Notes: generated by a model not told the origin, from the sequence alone. A stretch of DNA of 11,417 bases from Collinsella sp. (GCA_019414465.1 DXLY01000056.1:1-11417), one strand, 5' to 3'; counted from the stretch's first letter, positions 1 to 5,930 are shown. Program-made: numbers and translations.

Positions 1-1231
1 TGAAGCTCTTGGTCGAGGCGACCGCGATCTCCTTGTTGGCCTTGGTGTAGATGACGCCGTCGCTCTCACGCGCCACGGGGCTGCCCACCACGTTGGTGAT
101 GCCGAAGACCTTGGCACCCTTGATGCGCGCATCGCGAATGGCGGCAAGGGTATCGGCCGTCTCGCCCGACTGGGACACGGCAACGACAAGCGTCGTCGGC
201 GTAATGATGGGGTTGCGATAACGGAACTCGCTGGCCGCCTCCACCTCGGTGGGGATGCGAGCCCAGCCCTCAATGAGATTCTTGGCAATGAGGCCAGCGT
301 GATAGCTGGTGCCGCAAGCGATCACGTAGACGCGGTCGATGTCGTTGAGCTCCTCGAGCGAAAGGCCCAGCTCGTCGATGTCGAGCTCGCCGGCCGGCGT
401 CATGCGGCCCACCAGCGTGTCGCGCACGACGCGCGGCTGCTCGTGGATCTCCTTGAGCATAAAGTCGGGATAACCGCCCTTTTCTGCCATGTCCAGGTCC
501 CAGTCGATGTGGGTGACCTTGGGCTCGATAACGTTGCCGGCCTCGTCGGTGTACTCGACGCCTGCGGGCGTAAGCTTGGCAAACTGACCGTCCTCGAGCA
601 CCACGACATCGCGGGTGGCGTCGATGAGCGCGATGACGTCGGAGGCGACATAGGCGCCGGTCTCGCCCGCGCCGACCACGATCGGGGAATCCTTGCGGGC
701 CACGGCGATCACGCCGGGCTCGTCAGCGCACACGGCGGCCAGACCATAGGCACCGACCACGTGGGTGCACGCCTCGCGCACGGAGGCCATCAGGTCGTGC
801 GTCTCGGCATAAGCCTCTTCGATCAGATGCGCGAAGACCTCGGTATCGGTCTCGCTCTTAAAGTGGTGGCCGCGACCCTCCAGCTCTTCGCGCAGCTCGG
901 CGAAGTTCTCGATGATGCCGTTGTGGACGATGGCGATACGACCGTCGCAGCTGGTGTGGGGGTGAGCGTTAACGACGGAGGGCTTGCCGTGGGTGGCCCA
1001 ACGGGTGTGGCCGATACCGCAGGTAGCGTCGCTGTCGATGTTGGAAAGCTCGCTCTCCAGGCCCGCGACCTTGCCCACGCGGCGGATGACGTCGAGGTGC
1101 GCCGCGGCGCCCTCGCCCACCTCGAGCGCGACGCCCGAGGAGTCATAGCCGCGATACTCCATACGCTTGAGGCCCGTGACCAGGATGTTCTTTGCAATAT
1201 CAGAGCCGGTGTAGCCGACGATTCCGCACAT
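1..1231 (-). CDS. glmS: Glutamine--fructose-6-phosphate aminotransferase (isomerizing) GlmS, 3' end cut by the window
   Basis: This enzyme makes glucosamine-6-phosphate from fructose-6-phosphate and glutamine, the first committed step toward UDP-GlcNAc and peptidoglycan, in the cytoplasm. The visible 410 codons begin MCGIVGY, so Cys2 is the N-terminal nucleophile of the glutaminase domain once Met is removed. Further glutaminase motifs are GIGHTRWATHG (72-82), HNGIIEN (103-109) and SETDTEVF (126-133). MLKEIHEQP (258-266) opens the isomerase half. The first SIS domain shows CGTSYHAG (306-313) and SQSGET (353-358). A full-length family member has about 600 residues, so about 200 C-terminal residues lie beyond base 1. 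The start is fixed by the obligatory Met-Cys and by AAGGG about 10 nt upstream. No frameshift is visible. The gene is divergent from lacI, and a dyad cluster at 1333-1365 lies on its promoter side. Identity is very secure. Confidence 0.97.
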   Translation of the reverse strand, partial: MCGIVGYTGSDIAKNILVTGLKRMEYRGYDSSGVALEVGEGAAAHLDVIRRVGKVAGLESELSNIDSDATCGIGHTRWATHGKPSVVNAHPHTSCDGRIAIVHNGIIENFAELREELEGRGHHFKSETDTEVFAHLIEEAYAETHDLMASVREACTHVVGAYGLAAVCADEPGVIAVARKDSPIVVGAGETGAYVASDVIALIDATRDVVVLEDGQFAKLTPAGVEYTDEAGNVIEPKVTHIDWDLDMAEKGGYPDFMLKEIHEQPRVVRDTLVGRMTPAGELDIDELGLSLEELNDIDRVYVIACGTSYHAGLIAKNLIEGWARIPTEVEAASEFRYRNPIITPTTLVVAVSQSGETADTLAAIRDARIKGAKVFGITNVVGSPVARESDGVIYTKANKEIAVASTKSF

Positions 1232-1301
1232 AGGATAAATCCCTTCGTTCGCGTGACTGCAAGACGTCCACGCACAGGGGGCGCTGAGACGTATAACGTT
1301 C

Positions 1302-1314
1302 GAGTATTGTACTC
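1302..1314 (-). promoter_or_regulatory. Possible glmS -10 element inside a small dyad
   Basis: On the minus strand TACAAT (1311-1306) is a good -10 hexamer about 75 nt upstream of the glmS start. It overlaps a 5-3-5 inverted repeat, GAGTA-ttg-TACTC. No convincing -35 hexamer sits 16-18 bp upstream, so this is a candidate only. Confidence 0.35.
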
Positions 1315-1332
1315 ACGCAAACGCAAGCTGAT

Positions 1333-1365
1333 ATACCAGAAGTGGTATCTCAACTTAGATACCAC
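1333..1365. promoter_or_regulatory. Three-half-site dyad, possible operator for glmS
   Basis: The sequence holds ATACCA (1333-1338), TGGTAT (1343-1348) and ATACCA (1360-1365), alternating in orientation. The right-hand pair extends to a perfect 9-bp dyad, GTGGTATCT (1342-1350) and AGATACCAC (1357-1365), with a 6-nt spacer. It lies just upstream of the candidate glmS -10. The half-site TGGTAT resembles half-sites of NagR/DasR-type GntR regulators, which control amino-sugar genes, but the spacing is longer than theirs. There is no T-tract, so a terminator is less likely. The regulator is unknown. Confidence 0.45.
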
Positions 1366-1380
1366 CCGATGCACACACGT

Positions 1381-1437
1381 CCAGCCGGTCCAAACCACCA
1401 CAAAAGCACCTGTCCCCTTCGTGGTGGTTTGAGCTGG
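1381..1437. repeat. Palindromic repeat with a GGGACAGGT loop (first of an adjacent pair)
   Basis: A perfect 11-bp stem, CAAACCACCAC (1391-1401) and GTGGTGGTTTG (1421-1431), is extended outward by CCAGC (1381-1385) and GCTGG (1433-1437). The 19-nt loop reads GGGGACAGGTGC on the minus strand. The layout (stem, purine-rich link, GGGACAGGT, A/T-rich link, stem) is the same as in the neighbouring repeat at 1441-1496, although the stem sequence differs. It resembles REP-type elements, and no transposase is present in the window. Confidence 0.65.
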
Positions 1438-1440
1438 CAA

Positions 1441-1496
1441 CAGCGTTTCCCCAGATAAAACCTGCCAAAATAAACCTATCCCTCTTTGGTAGGTTT
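1441..1496 (-). repeat. Dispersed REP-like palindrome, copy 1 (minus orientation)
   Basis: Read on the minus strand, bases 1482-1441 match 4659-4700 on the plus strand at 39 of 42 positions. The element folds through AAACCTGCCAAA (1458-1469) and TTTGGTAGGTTT (1485-1496), with one mismatch or wobble, and a loop carrying GGGATAGGTTTATT (minus strand). It ends within 8 bp of the lacI extended -10 box and occupies the place of a -35 element, so it may affect lacI transcription. Confidence 0.75.
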
Positions 1497-1500
1497 GGGA

Positions 1501-1509
1501 TGCTACAAT
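1501..1509 (+). promoter_or_regulatory. Extended -10 promoter of lacI
   Basis: TGCTACAAT fits the extended -10 pattern TGnTAnAAT. No good -35 lies 16-18 bp upstream, as is common with extended -10 promoters. Transcription would start near 1515-1517 and give a leader of about 30 nt that contains the operator-like site at 1521-1534. Confidence 0.55.
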
Positions 1510-1520
1510 CTGGCTTGTAC

Positions 1521-1534
1521 TTGAAACGCATCAA
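1521..1534. promoter_or_regulatory. LacI-family operator-like site, probable autoregulation
   Basis: TTGAAACGCATCAA is a dyad with outer TTGA/TCAA arms and a central CG. LacI-family operators typically have this arrangement. It lies just downstream of the lacI -10 box and before the Shine-Dalgarno site, where a bound repressor would block its own gene. This is inferred from position and shape. Confidence 0.5.
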
Positions 1535-1544
1535 AGGGGCCGCT

Positions 1545-2654
1545 ATGGCAAAGGTAAAAATCAGCGACGTCGCGCGCGAGGCCGGGGTTTCGCTGGGCAC
1601 GGTTTCCAACGCGCTCAACCATCCCGAAAAGTTGCGCCCCGAGACCCTCAAGCTCATCAACGAGACCATCAGTCGCCTTGGCTACCTGCCCAACCAAAGC
1701 GCCCGTCAGCTCGCGGGCGGCGCCACCAAGTCCTTTGGCCTGGTGCTCCCCCGTCTCGATCACGGCTTTTCGCTCCAAATCGCCAGCGGCGCCCACAACG
1801 AGGCCCGCAAGCACGGCTACGACTTGCTCATCGCCAACGCCGATAACGACGATATTCTCGAGGACCATTACCTGCGCTACTTTATGGGCACCCAGATGTC
1901 CGGCGTCATGGTTCAGCCCATGGCATCCCCCGACTGGCACCCCGCCATGACCAAGATGCCCGTGCCGATCGTCCATCTGGACATCCATTGCTCCGAGCCC
2001 GGCTACTACGTAGCGGCCGACAATGAGGCCCAGGGTCGCATCATTGCCGAACTTGCCATCGCCCGCGGCGCGCACCATATTGTCGTCGTCGGCCGAGCAG
2101 CATTTATGCAACTCACCCTGCGCGTCCTTGGCATTCATAAGGCGCTCGCCCTGCACCCCGATATCAAGATCGAAGTCATCGACGCCGGCGAATGGAATAC
2201 CGCTGCCGACGGCTACGGCATCGGTGCCCAAATCGCCGAGCGCCCCGCGGACGAACGTCCCGATTTTGTCGTCGGCCTGACCGATGTGTTGGCCTCGGGT
2301 GTCGTTTCGGCACTGGTCGACAAGGGCATCTCTGTCCCCGGGCAAGTACGCGTGGCCGGATGCGACGGCAACCCGCTCGCTTGGAGCGGATCGGTCCCGC
2401 TCACTACGGTAGCGCCCCCGGGCTACGAGATTGGCCGCAAGGGTGTCCAACTGCTGATGGAGCAAATCGAGAACAAGGCCCCGGCAAAGATCAAGCATAT
2501 CCGTGTCGGCTCCGCAGTGCGTACCGTCACCGCAGTCGCCGCCGAGGATATCAACCGCCAAGAACTGGTACGTCCGTTCCTACTGGAACGCGCCAGCACC
2601 CAGGCAAGCAGCCAGACCGACGCCACGGCCATCAACCTCGGTGCGTATCTATAG
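1545..2654 (+). CDS. LacI-family transcriptional regulator
   Basis: This is a 369-residue DNA-binding repressor of the LacI/GalR family, of typical family length. Residues 5-27 form the helix-turn-helix (ISDVAREAGVSLGTVSNALN). The hinge helix follows at about 50-60 (QSARQLAGGA), with Leu56 as the likely minor-groove lever. A periplasmic-binding-protein-like effector domain begins at KSFGLVLP (62-69) and includes DVLASGVVSAL (247-257) and VAGCDG (270-275). The effector is probably a sugar or nucleoside, but I cannot name it. ATG 1545 is chosen over the in-frame ATG at 1500 because AAAGGGG (1533-1539) precedes it by 5 nt and the family motif starts there; ATG 1500 lies upstream of the promoter. 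No transport or catabolic gene lies beside it in the same direction, so its regulon is elsewhere or is only itself. The last 20 or so residues are Ser/Thr/Ala-rich and poorly conserved-looking. Confidence 0.93.
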   Translation: MAKVKISDVAREAGVSLGTVSNALNHPEKLRPETLKLINETISRLGYLPNQSARQLAGGATKSFGLVLPRLDHGFSLQIASGAHNEARKHGYDLLIANADNDDILEDHYLRYFMGTQMSGVMVQPMASPDWHPAMTKMPVPIVHLDIHCSEPGYYVAADNEAQGRIIAELAIARGAHHIVVVGRAAFMQLTLRVLGIHKALALHPDIKIEVIDAGEWNTAADGYGIGAQIAERPADERPDFVVGLTDVLASGVVSALVDKGISVPGQVRVAGCDGNPLAWSGSVPLTTVAPPGYEIGRKGVQLLMEQIENKAPAKIKHIRVGSAVRTVTAVAAEDINRQELVRPFLLERASTQASSQTDATAINLGAYL

Positions 2655-2679
2655 CACGCCCGCGAGTATGCTAAGTCGT

Positions 2680-2729
2680 CGCTTAAGCAAAAGGGGCCCG
2701 ACCATTGCCGGACCCCTTTTGCTTAAGCG
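2680..2729. terminator. Bidirectional intrinsic terminator between lacI and the HAD phosphatase gene
   Basis: A perfect 17-bp stem pairs 2680-2696 with 2713-2729. The core is AAAAGGGG...CCCCTTTT, so a T-tract follows the GC-rich part on either strand. The inner bases CCG/CGG extend the stem past one mismatch. It sits between two convergent genes and would serve both. Confidence 0.9.
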
Positions 2730-2767
2730 CAAACGTGAGCAATCGCTCGTTTCAACGCCGCAATTTT

Positions 2768-3418
2768 CTAGCGCACAGTCTTGATTGCCGCCGCCAGGTC
2801 GAACAACGTATCGAGCACGGCCTCGCAGCCATCCACCACGTCCTGCGGCAGCGGCACAATATCGGGGACGGCAAAGACGTGGCAGCCGGCCGTGATGCCC
2901 GAGACGCAACCATTGCGCGAATCCTCGACCACGGCGCACTCCTCGGGGGCAAAGCCCGCACGCTCGCAGGCGAGCAGATACATCTCGGGGTCGGGCTTGC
3001 CGTGCACGACGTCCTCGCCACACGTTACCGTTTCAAACTTGTCAAAAAGACCGACCATCTTAAGGTTGCGCTCGGCCGTAACGAGGCGCGACGACGTCGC
3101 TAGGCCCACGTGATAGCCCGCAGCTAGCAGCTCGTCTAGGCACTCGGCGGCGCCGGCCTTAAGTTCCAGTTCGGTCTTGACCATCTCGTCGCGAATCTCC
3201 TTGTGGCGACGATAGATCGCCTCGGTGGTTTCGTGGCTGCCATAATGCTTATCGAGGATGTCCATAACATCGGGCAGCGTGCGGCCGATAAACTGATGGA
3301 TCAGCGCTTCATCAATCGCGAGCCCCAGCTCAGCGGCGCCTGCCTTCCAGGCCTTAATCCCCAAACGCTCGGTATCGACCAGCGTTCCATCCATGTCAAA
3401 AATAACAGCCTTGATCAT
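2768..3418 (-). CDS. HAD-superfamily phosphatase, beta-phosphoglucomutase-like
   Basis: This is a 216-residue cytoplasmic HAD hydrolase of subfamily I with an alpha-helical cap between motif I and motif II. Motif I is DMDGT (8-12), with Asp8 the nucleophile and Asp10 the acid/base. Motif II is ATSS (107-110). The motif III lysine is Lys141 in GKPDP (140-144). Motif IV is VVEDS (163-167). The cap spans about residues 15-85. It most likely acts on a small sugar phosphate, but close relatives include phosphoglycolate phosphatase and beta-phosphoglucomutase, and the sequence alone does not separate them. ATG 3418 is preferred because GGGGGA lies about 6 nt upstream and the family N-terminus MIKAVIFDMDGT begins there; an in-frame ATG at 3505 would add 29 unrelated residues. 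It is divergent from larE across 173 bp and convergent with lacI. Confidence 0.92.
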   Translation of the reverse strand: MIKAVIFDMDGTLVDTERLGIKAWKAGAAELGLAIDEALIHQFIGRTLPDVMDILDKHYGSHETTEAIYRRHKEIRDEMVKTELELKAGAAECLDELLAAGYHVGLATSSRLVTAERNLKMVGLFDKFETVTCGEDVVHGKPDPEMYLLACERAGFAPEECAVVEDSRNGCVSGITAGCHVFAVPDIVPLPQDVVDGCEAVLDTLFDLAAAIKTVR

Positions 3419-3478
3419 ATCGGTCCCCCATCGACTCTCGCTGTCGCGTTGCTGCAACTCTACCGCATTTGGCAACTT

Positions 3479-3495
3479 GTATATAACGTATATAC
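3479..3495. promoter_or_regulatory. 17-bp dyad in the HAD/larE divergent intergenic region
   Basis: GTATATAACGTATATAC is a perfect 7-3-7 inverted repeat, and its right part, GTATATAC (3488-3495), is itself palindromic. GTnTAnAC is the core described for HutC-type GntR operators, so a GntR regulator is one candidate. The AT-rich arms could also contain the -10 region of the HAD gene. Confidence 0.4.
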
Positions 3496-3551
3496 CATAT
3501 TGCACTTTCGTTACACAGATAGAAGTCTTATGGCAAGTAACGCATTAGGAT

Positions 3552-3557
3552 TATAGT
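3552..3557 (+). promoter_or_regulatory. Possible larE -10 element
   Basis: TATAGT lies 34 bp before the larE start codon and about 23 bp before its AAGGAA ribosome site. The -35 region (TTATGG or similar) is poor, so support is weak. Confidence 0.3.
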
Positions 3558-3591
3558 TTTCGATCGAGTACTCAACGATAAGGAACGTTTC

Positions 3592-4470
3592 ATGATTTTA
3601 GACACCACGGCACCCGCAGAGGAGCTTCAAGACAAGCTATCGGCGCTCGAGCAGCTGCTTTTGGCATACGGGCGCGTGGCTATCGGGTTTTCCGGCGGCG
3701 TTGACAGCAGCTTTTTGGCCGCCGTATGCGCCCGCGTCATGCCTACCAATACTCTTCTCGTCCATCTCACCACGCCGCTCATCGGCACGCCCGAGCAGGC
3801 TTCGTTTGAGCAGTCCGTTGATGGGCAGGCCAATGAGGGGCCGCATTTTAAGCTCCCCGTGCTCAATCTTTCGGTGGATCAGCTGCAGCTCCCCCAAGTA
3901 GCCTGCAACGATGCTAATCGCTGCTACCACTGCAAGCACGCCGGCTTTACCGCCATCGTCAACCACGCCAAGTCGCTCGGCTTTCCCACCGTCATCGATG
4001 GCAGCAATGCAAGCGATCGCGGTGACTACCGCCCCGGCATGCGCGCGGCAGAAGAGCTCGGCGTACGCTCACCCCTTATGGAGGTCGGCTTTACCAAGGA
4101 CGAAGAGCGCGAGCTGCTGCGCGCATGGGGCTATCCCGTTTGGAACCTACCGGCGGGAGCATGTCTTGCCACCCGCGTCCCCACGGGCGAGGAGCTTACG
4201 CGCGAGAAAGTCGATTTAATCCGCGCCTGCGAGGATTACCTGCACGATCTTGATCTGGCACAGGTACGCGCGCGCTTGGTCGGCGGCTGCATGCATATCG
4301 AGGCCGCACCCGCAGATGTCGCCAAGATTGCCACCCTCGGCGGTGCCGCCGTCGACGACAAGGGCAAGACCCTGCTGCCCGCCGCCATCGAGTCCGCGCT
4401 GCGCGAGCTGGGCTGCGACCATATCTCCCCCGAGGTCACCCCCTACATTCACGGCAACATGAACCTTTAG
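3592..4470 (+). CDS. larE: LarE, ATP-dependent sacrificial sulfur transferase of nickel-pincer nucleotide synthesis
   Basis: LarE adenylates the pyridinium biscarboxylic acid mononucleotide made by LarB. It then inserts sulfur, which in single-Cys LarE comes from its own cysteine and leaves dehydroalanine; LarC later adds nickel. The product is the cofactor of lactate racemase (LarA) and its relatives. The 292-residue protein has the PP-loop SGGVDSS (34-40), NRCYHCK (109-115), DGSNASDRGDYRPG (136-149) and ELGVRSPL (155-162). It also has PAGACLATR (187-195), whose Cys191 aligns by motif with the sacrificial cysteine. Additional cysteines at 213, 233 and 275 leave open a variant that binds an Fe-S cluster. 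ATG 3592 follows AAGGAA with 6 nt spacing. No larA, larB or larC is in the window. The gene stands alone, is divergent from the HAD gene, and is followed directly by hairpins. Confidence 0.93.
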   Translation: MILDTTAPAEELQDKLSALEQLLLAYGRVAIGFSGGVDSSFLAAVCARVMPTNTLLVHLTTPLIGTPEQASFEQSVDGQANEGPHFKLPVLNLSVDQLQLPQVACNDANRCYHCKHAGFTAIVNHAKSLGFPTVIDGSNASDRGDYRPGMRAAEELGVRSPLMEVGFTKDEERELLRAWGYPVWNLPAGACLATRVPTGEELTREKVDLIRACEDYLHDLDLAQVRARLVGGCMHIEAAPADVAKIATLGGAAVDDKGKTLLPAAIESALRELGCDHISPEVTPYIHGNMNL

Positions 4471-4497
4471 GTTACGCCGTTTTACAAACGGCGTAAC
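4471..4497. terminator. Perfect hairpin immediately after the larE stop codon
   Basis: GTTACGCCGTTT (4471-4482) and AAACGGCGTAAC (4486-4497) form a perfect 12-bp stem with a 3-nt loop. The stem starts at the first base after the TAG. No T-tract follows, so it may be an mRNA 3'-end stabiliser or an atypical terminator. Confidence 0.5.
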
Positions 4498-4547
4498 TGC
4501 TCGGCGCTGCGCGGGCTCCGGACACGGCAATCTGACGTTCAACTTCA

Positions 4548-4582
4548 CGGGCGCGACCAAAAGGTCAGCGCCCGCTTGTTTC
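4548..4582 (+). terminator. Probable intrinsic terminator downstream of larE
   Basis: CGGGCGC (4548-4554) pairs with GCGCCCG (4568-4574), and GACC (4555-4558) pairs with GGTC (4563-4566) around an AAAA loop, with a single bulged A. The stem is followed by CTTGTTTC, a modest T-rich tail. It is the stronger of the two hairpins after larE. Confidence 0.6.
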
Positions 4583-4646
4583 ACGTCACCTTACCGCACC
4601 CGGAGACCGCTCGCTCGCATATGCTCAACCTGCACTGCGTTAACTG

Positions 4647-4700
4647 ACCCGCCAATAAGGGACAGGTTTATTTTGGCGGGTTTTATCTGGGGAAACGCCG
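4647..4700 (+). repeat. Dispersed REP-like palindrome, copy 2 (plus orientation)
   Basis: Stem ACCCGCCAA (4647-4655) and TTGGCGGGT (4673-4681) encloses a loop with GGGACAGGTTTATT and is followed by a conserved tail, TTTTATCTGGGGAAACGC. It matches copy 1 (1441-1482, opposite strand) at 39 of 42 positions from 4659 to 4700. One stem pair differs as T-A against C-G, a compensatory change. The rest of the 4471-4850 gap holds the two hairpins after larE and the nuclease promoter; I see no gene in it. Confidence 0.75.
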
Positions 4701-4801
4701 AATGGCCCCACATTCACAACCGCCGCAGCTCCATATGAGGCAAATGAATCCGTAGCGTTTGTCCCAAATCTTGAGTATTTGTTCGGTGGAGCGGCCCCTG
4801 T

Positions 4802-4848
4802 CGGCTCCTGCTAGACTGGTAGATTCCCAACCGTCCATCCAGGAGCCG
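4802..4848 (+). promoter_or_regulatory. Inverted repeat able to mask the nuclease Shine-Dalgarno site
   Basis: CGGCTCCTG (4802-4810) is the perfect complement of CAGGAGCCG (4840-4848), which contains the AGGAG (4841-4845) ribosome site 5 nt before the ATG at 4851. In any transcript starting upstream of 4802, the ribosome site would be paired. A transcript from the proposed promoter at 4809-4817 would lack the left arm and stay open. Confidence 0.45.
4809..4817 (+). promoter_or_regulatory. Possible extended -10 promoter of the nuclease gene
   Basis: TGCTAGACT resembles an extended -10 (TGnTAnAnT) and is close to the TGCTACAAT of lacI. No good -35 is present. Transcription would begin near 4824, giving a leader of about 27 nt. 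Confidence 0.35.
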
Positions 4849-4850
4849 CA

Positions 4851-5834
4851 ATGTCGCGCAAGTCCGCCTACAAGCAAGTACTTTCCATCGGCGCCGCCGT
4901 GGTGCTGGGGTTTGCGCTGTTCACAGGGTCGCTCGACGGAGCGCCCAAGTTGTTGTCGCCGCAAAGTGATGAACAGGCGGCAGCTCTGGCCGAAAAACAA
5001 AACGAAAGTCCCAGCCGCACCGACGACGAGGCGGACCTGGTCGATCGGCTCGAATCAGGAACGGCGAGCTCCCCGGACCCTCAAAACAGCCAGGACTCTG
5101 GCGATGGCTCCGATTCCGCCGCAACCGACACCGGCGACGGCGCTTCCGCGGACAGCGCCGCCACCCCCATCGACGAGGTCGAAAACCCCGACCTCAACCG
5201 CGCCCGCGGTGTTTATCTCAGCAGCATTCCCGACTACGCCGGCAACCCCTACGTTGCCCTGCGCGCCGACAGCACGCACCCGCTCGGCACACCATCATTC
5301 ACGCTCGATGAATACGAGCGCGCTACAGAAGAGGGTTGCTTTAAGAAGTTCTCCAAGCTTGACAGCCTGGGCCGCACCCGCAAAGCGCTCGCCTGCGTGG
5401 GCCCCGAATCACTCGGTCAAGGCGAGCGCGGCGATATCTCGCGTATCCATCCCGCTGGATGGCGCCAGCAGCGCTACGACTTTATTCCGGGCCAGAGCCT
5501 CTACAACCGCTGCCATCTCATCGCCTGGTCGCTCTGCGGCGAAAACGCCAACCGCAAGAATCTCCTCACCGGCACGCGTTATCTCAACGAGACAGGCATG
5601 CTGCCGTTTGAGGAGCAGATTCTCGGCTACATCCGCGAGACAGGCAACCACGTGCTCTATCGCGTCACACCCATGTATAACGAAGAGGAACTTGTCTGCC
5701 GCGGCGTGCGCCTTGAGGCGCAATCGGTCGAGGACCACGGCAAGACCCTCTGCTTCCACGTGTACTGCTACAACCTGCAGCCGCACGTGCAGATCGACTA
5801 CGCCACCGGCCGCAACCAGGCATCCGGAGACTAG
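4851..5834 (+). CDS. Exported DNA/RNA non-specific endonuclease (EndA/streptodornase-like)
   Basis: This 327-residue protein has an N-terminal hydrophobic segment (about 9-25) after a short basic start (MSRKSAYK). It acts as a Sec signal peptide or membrane anchor; no lipobox Cys is seen. Residues about 36-112 are a low-complexity linker rich in Asp, Ser, Ala and Glu. The nuclease domain follows from about residue 115. Its signature is YNRCHLIAW (218-226), in which His222 fits the catalytic general base of the betabetaalpha-metal fold, and NRKNLLTGTRYLN (234-246) supplies the Asn of the metal site. TGNHVLYRVTP (264-274) is also typical. The family degrades extracellular DNA and RNA for nutrition, DNA uptake or escape from traps, and the role here is unknown. 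The second position of the usual R-G-H is Cys, which I recall as common in Gram-positive members. ATG 4851 follows AGGAG by 5 nt. The gene appears monocistronic. Confidence 0.88.
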   Translation: MSRKSAYKQVLSIGAAVVLGFALFTGSLDGAPKLLSPQSDEQAAALAEKQNESPSRTDDEADLVDRLESGTASSPDPQNSQDSGDGSDSAATDTGDGASADSAATPIDEVENPDLNRARGVYLSSIPDYAGNPYVALRADSTHPLGTPSFTLDEYERATEEGCFKKFSKLDSLGRTRKALACVGPESLGQGERGDISRIHPAGWRQQRYDFIPGQSLYNRCHLIAWSLCGENANRKNLLTGTRYLNETGMLPFEEQILGYIRETGNHVLYRVTPMYNEEELVCRGVRLEAQSVEDHGKTLCFHVYCYNLQPHVQIDYATGRNQASGD

Positions 5835-5895
5835 TGCCGACCGCACCGCCCGTAACCCAAAAATGATTCGTTTTCCTCCGTCCCCATGGGATCAA

Positions 5896-5930
5896 AAAAG
5901 GCCGCCCTGGATTACCCAGGGCGGCCTTTT
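5896..5930. terminator. Bidirectional intrinsic terminator between the nuclease and EF-G2 genes
   Basis: AAAAGGCCGCCCTGG (5896-5910) pairs perfectly with CCAGGGCGGCCTTTT (5916-5930) around a 5-nt loop. A-rich and T-rich flanks make it work on both strands, ending the two convergent genes. Confidence 0.93.

Noticed and set aside
1342..1365. 9-bp dyad as a transcription terminator
   Set aside because: It lies between two divergent genes and has no T-tract on either side; an operator role fits better.
1232..1380. glmS ribozyme upstream of glmS
   Set aside because: I could not find the conserved core or its nested pseudoknot next to the start codon; only a dyad cluster and a candidate -10 are visible.
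299..1432. 377-codon open frame on the plus strand opposite glmS
   Set aside because: It is antisense to unmistakable glmS motifs, has no family resemblance, and arises from the GC-rich third-position bias. The long plus-strand frame opposite the EF-G2-like gene (5886-7346) and the minus-strand frame opposite lacI (1503-2561) fail for the same reason.
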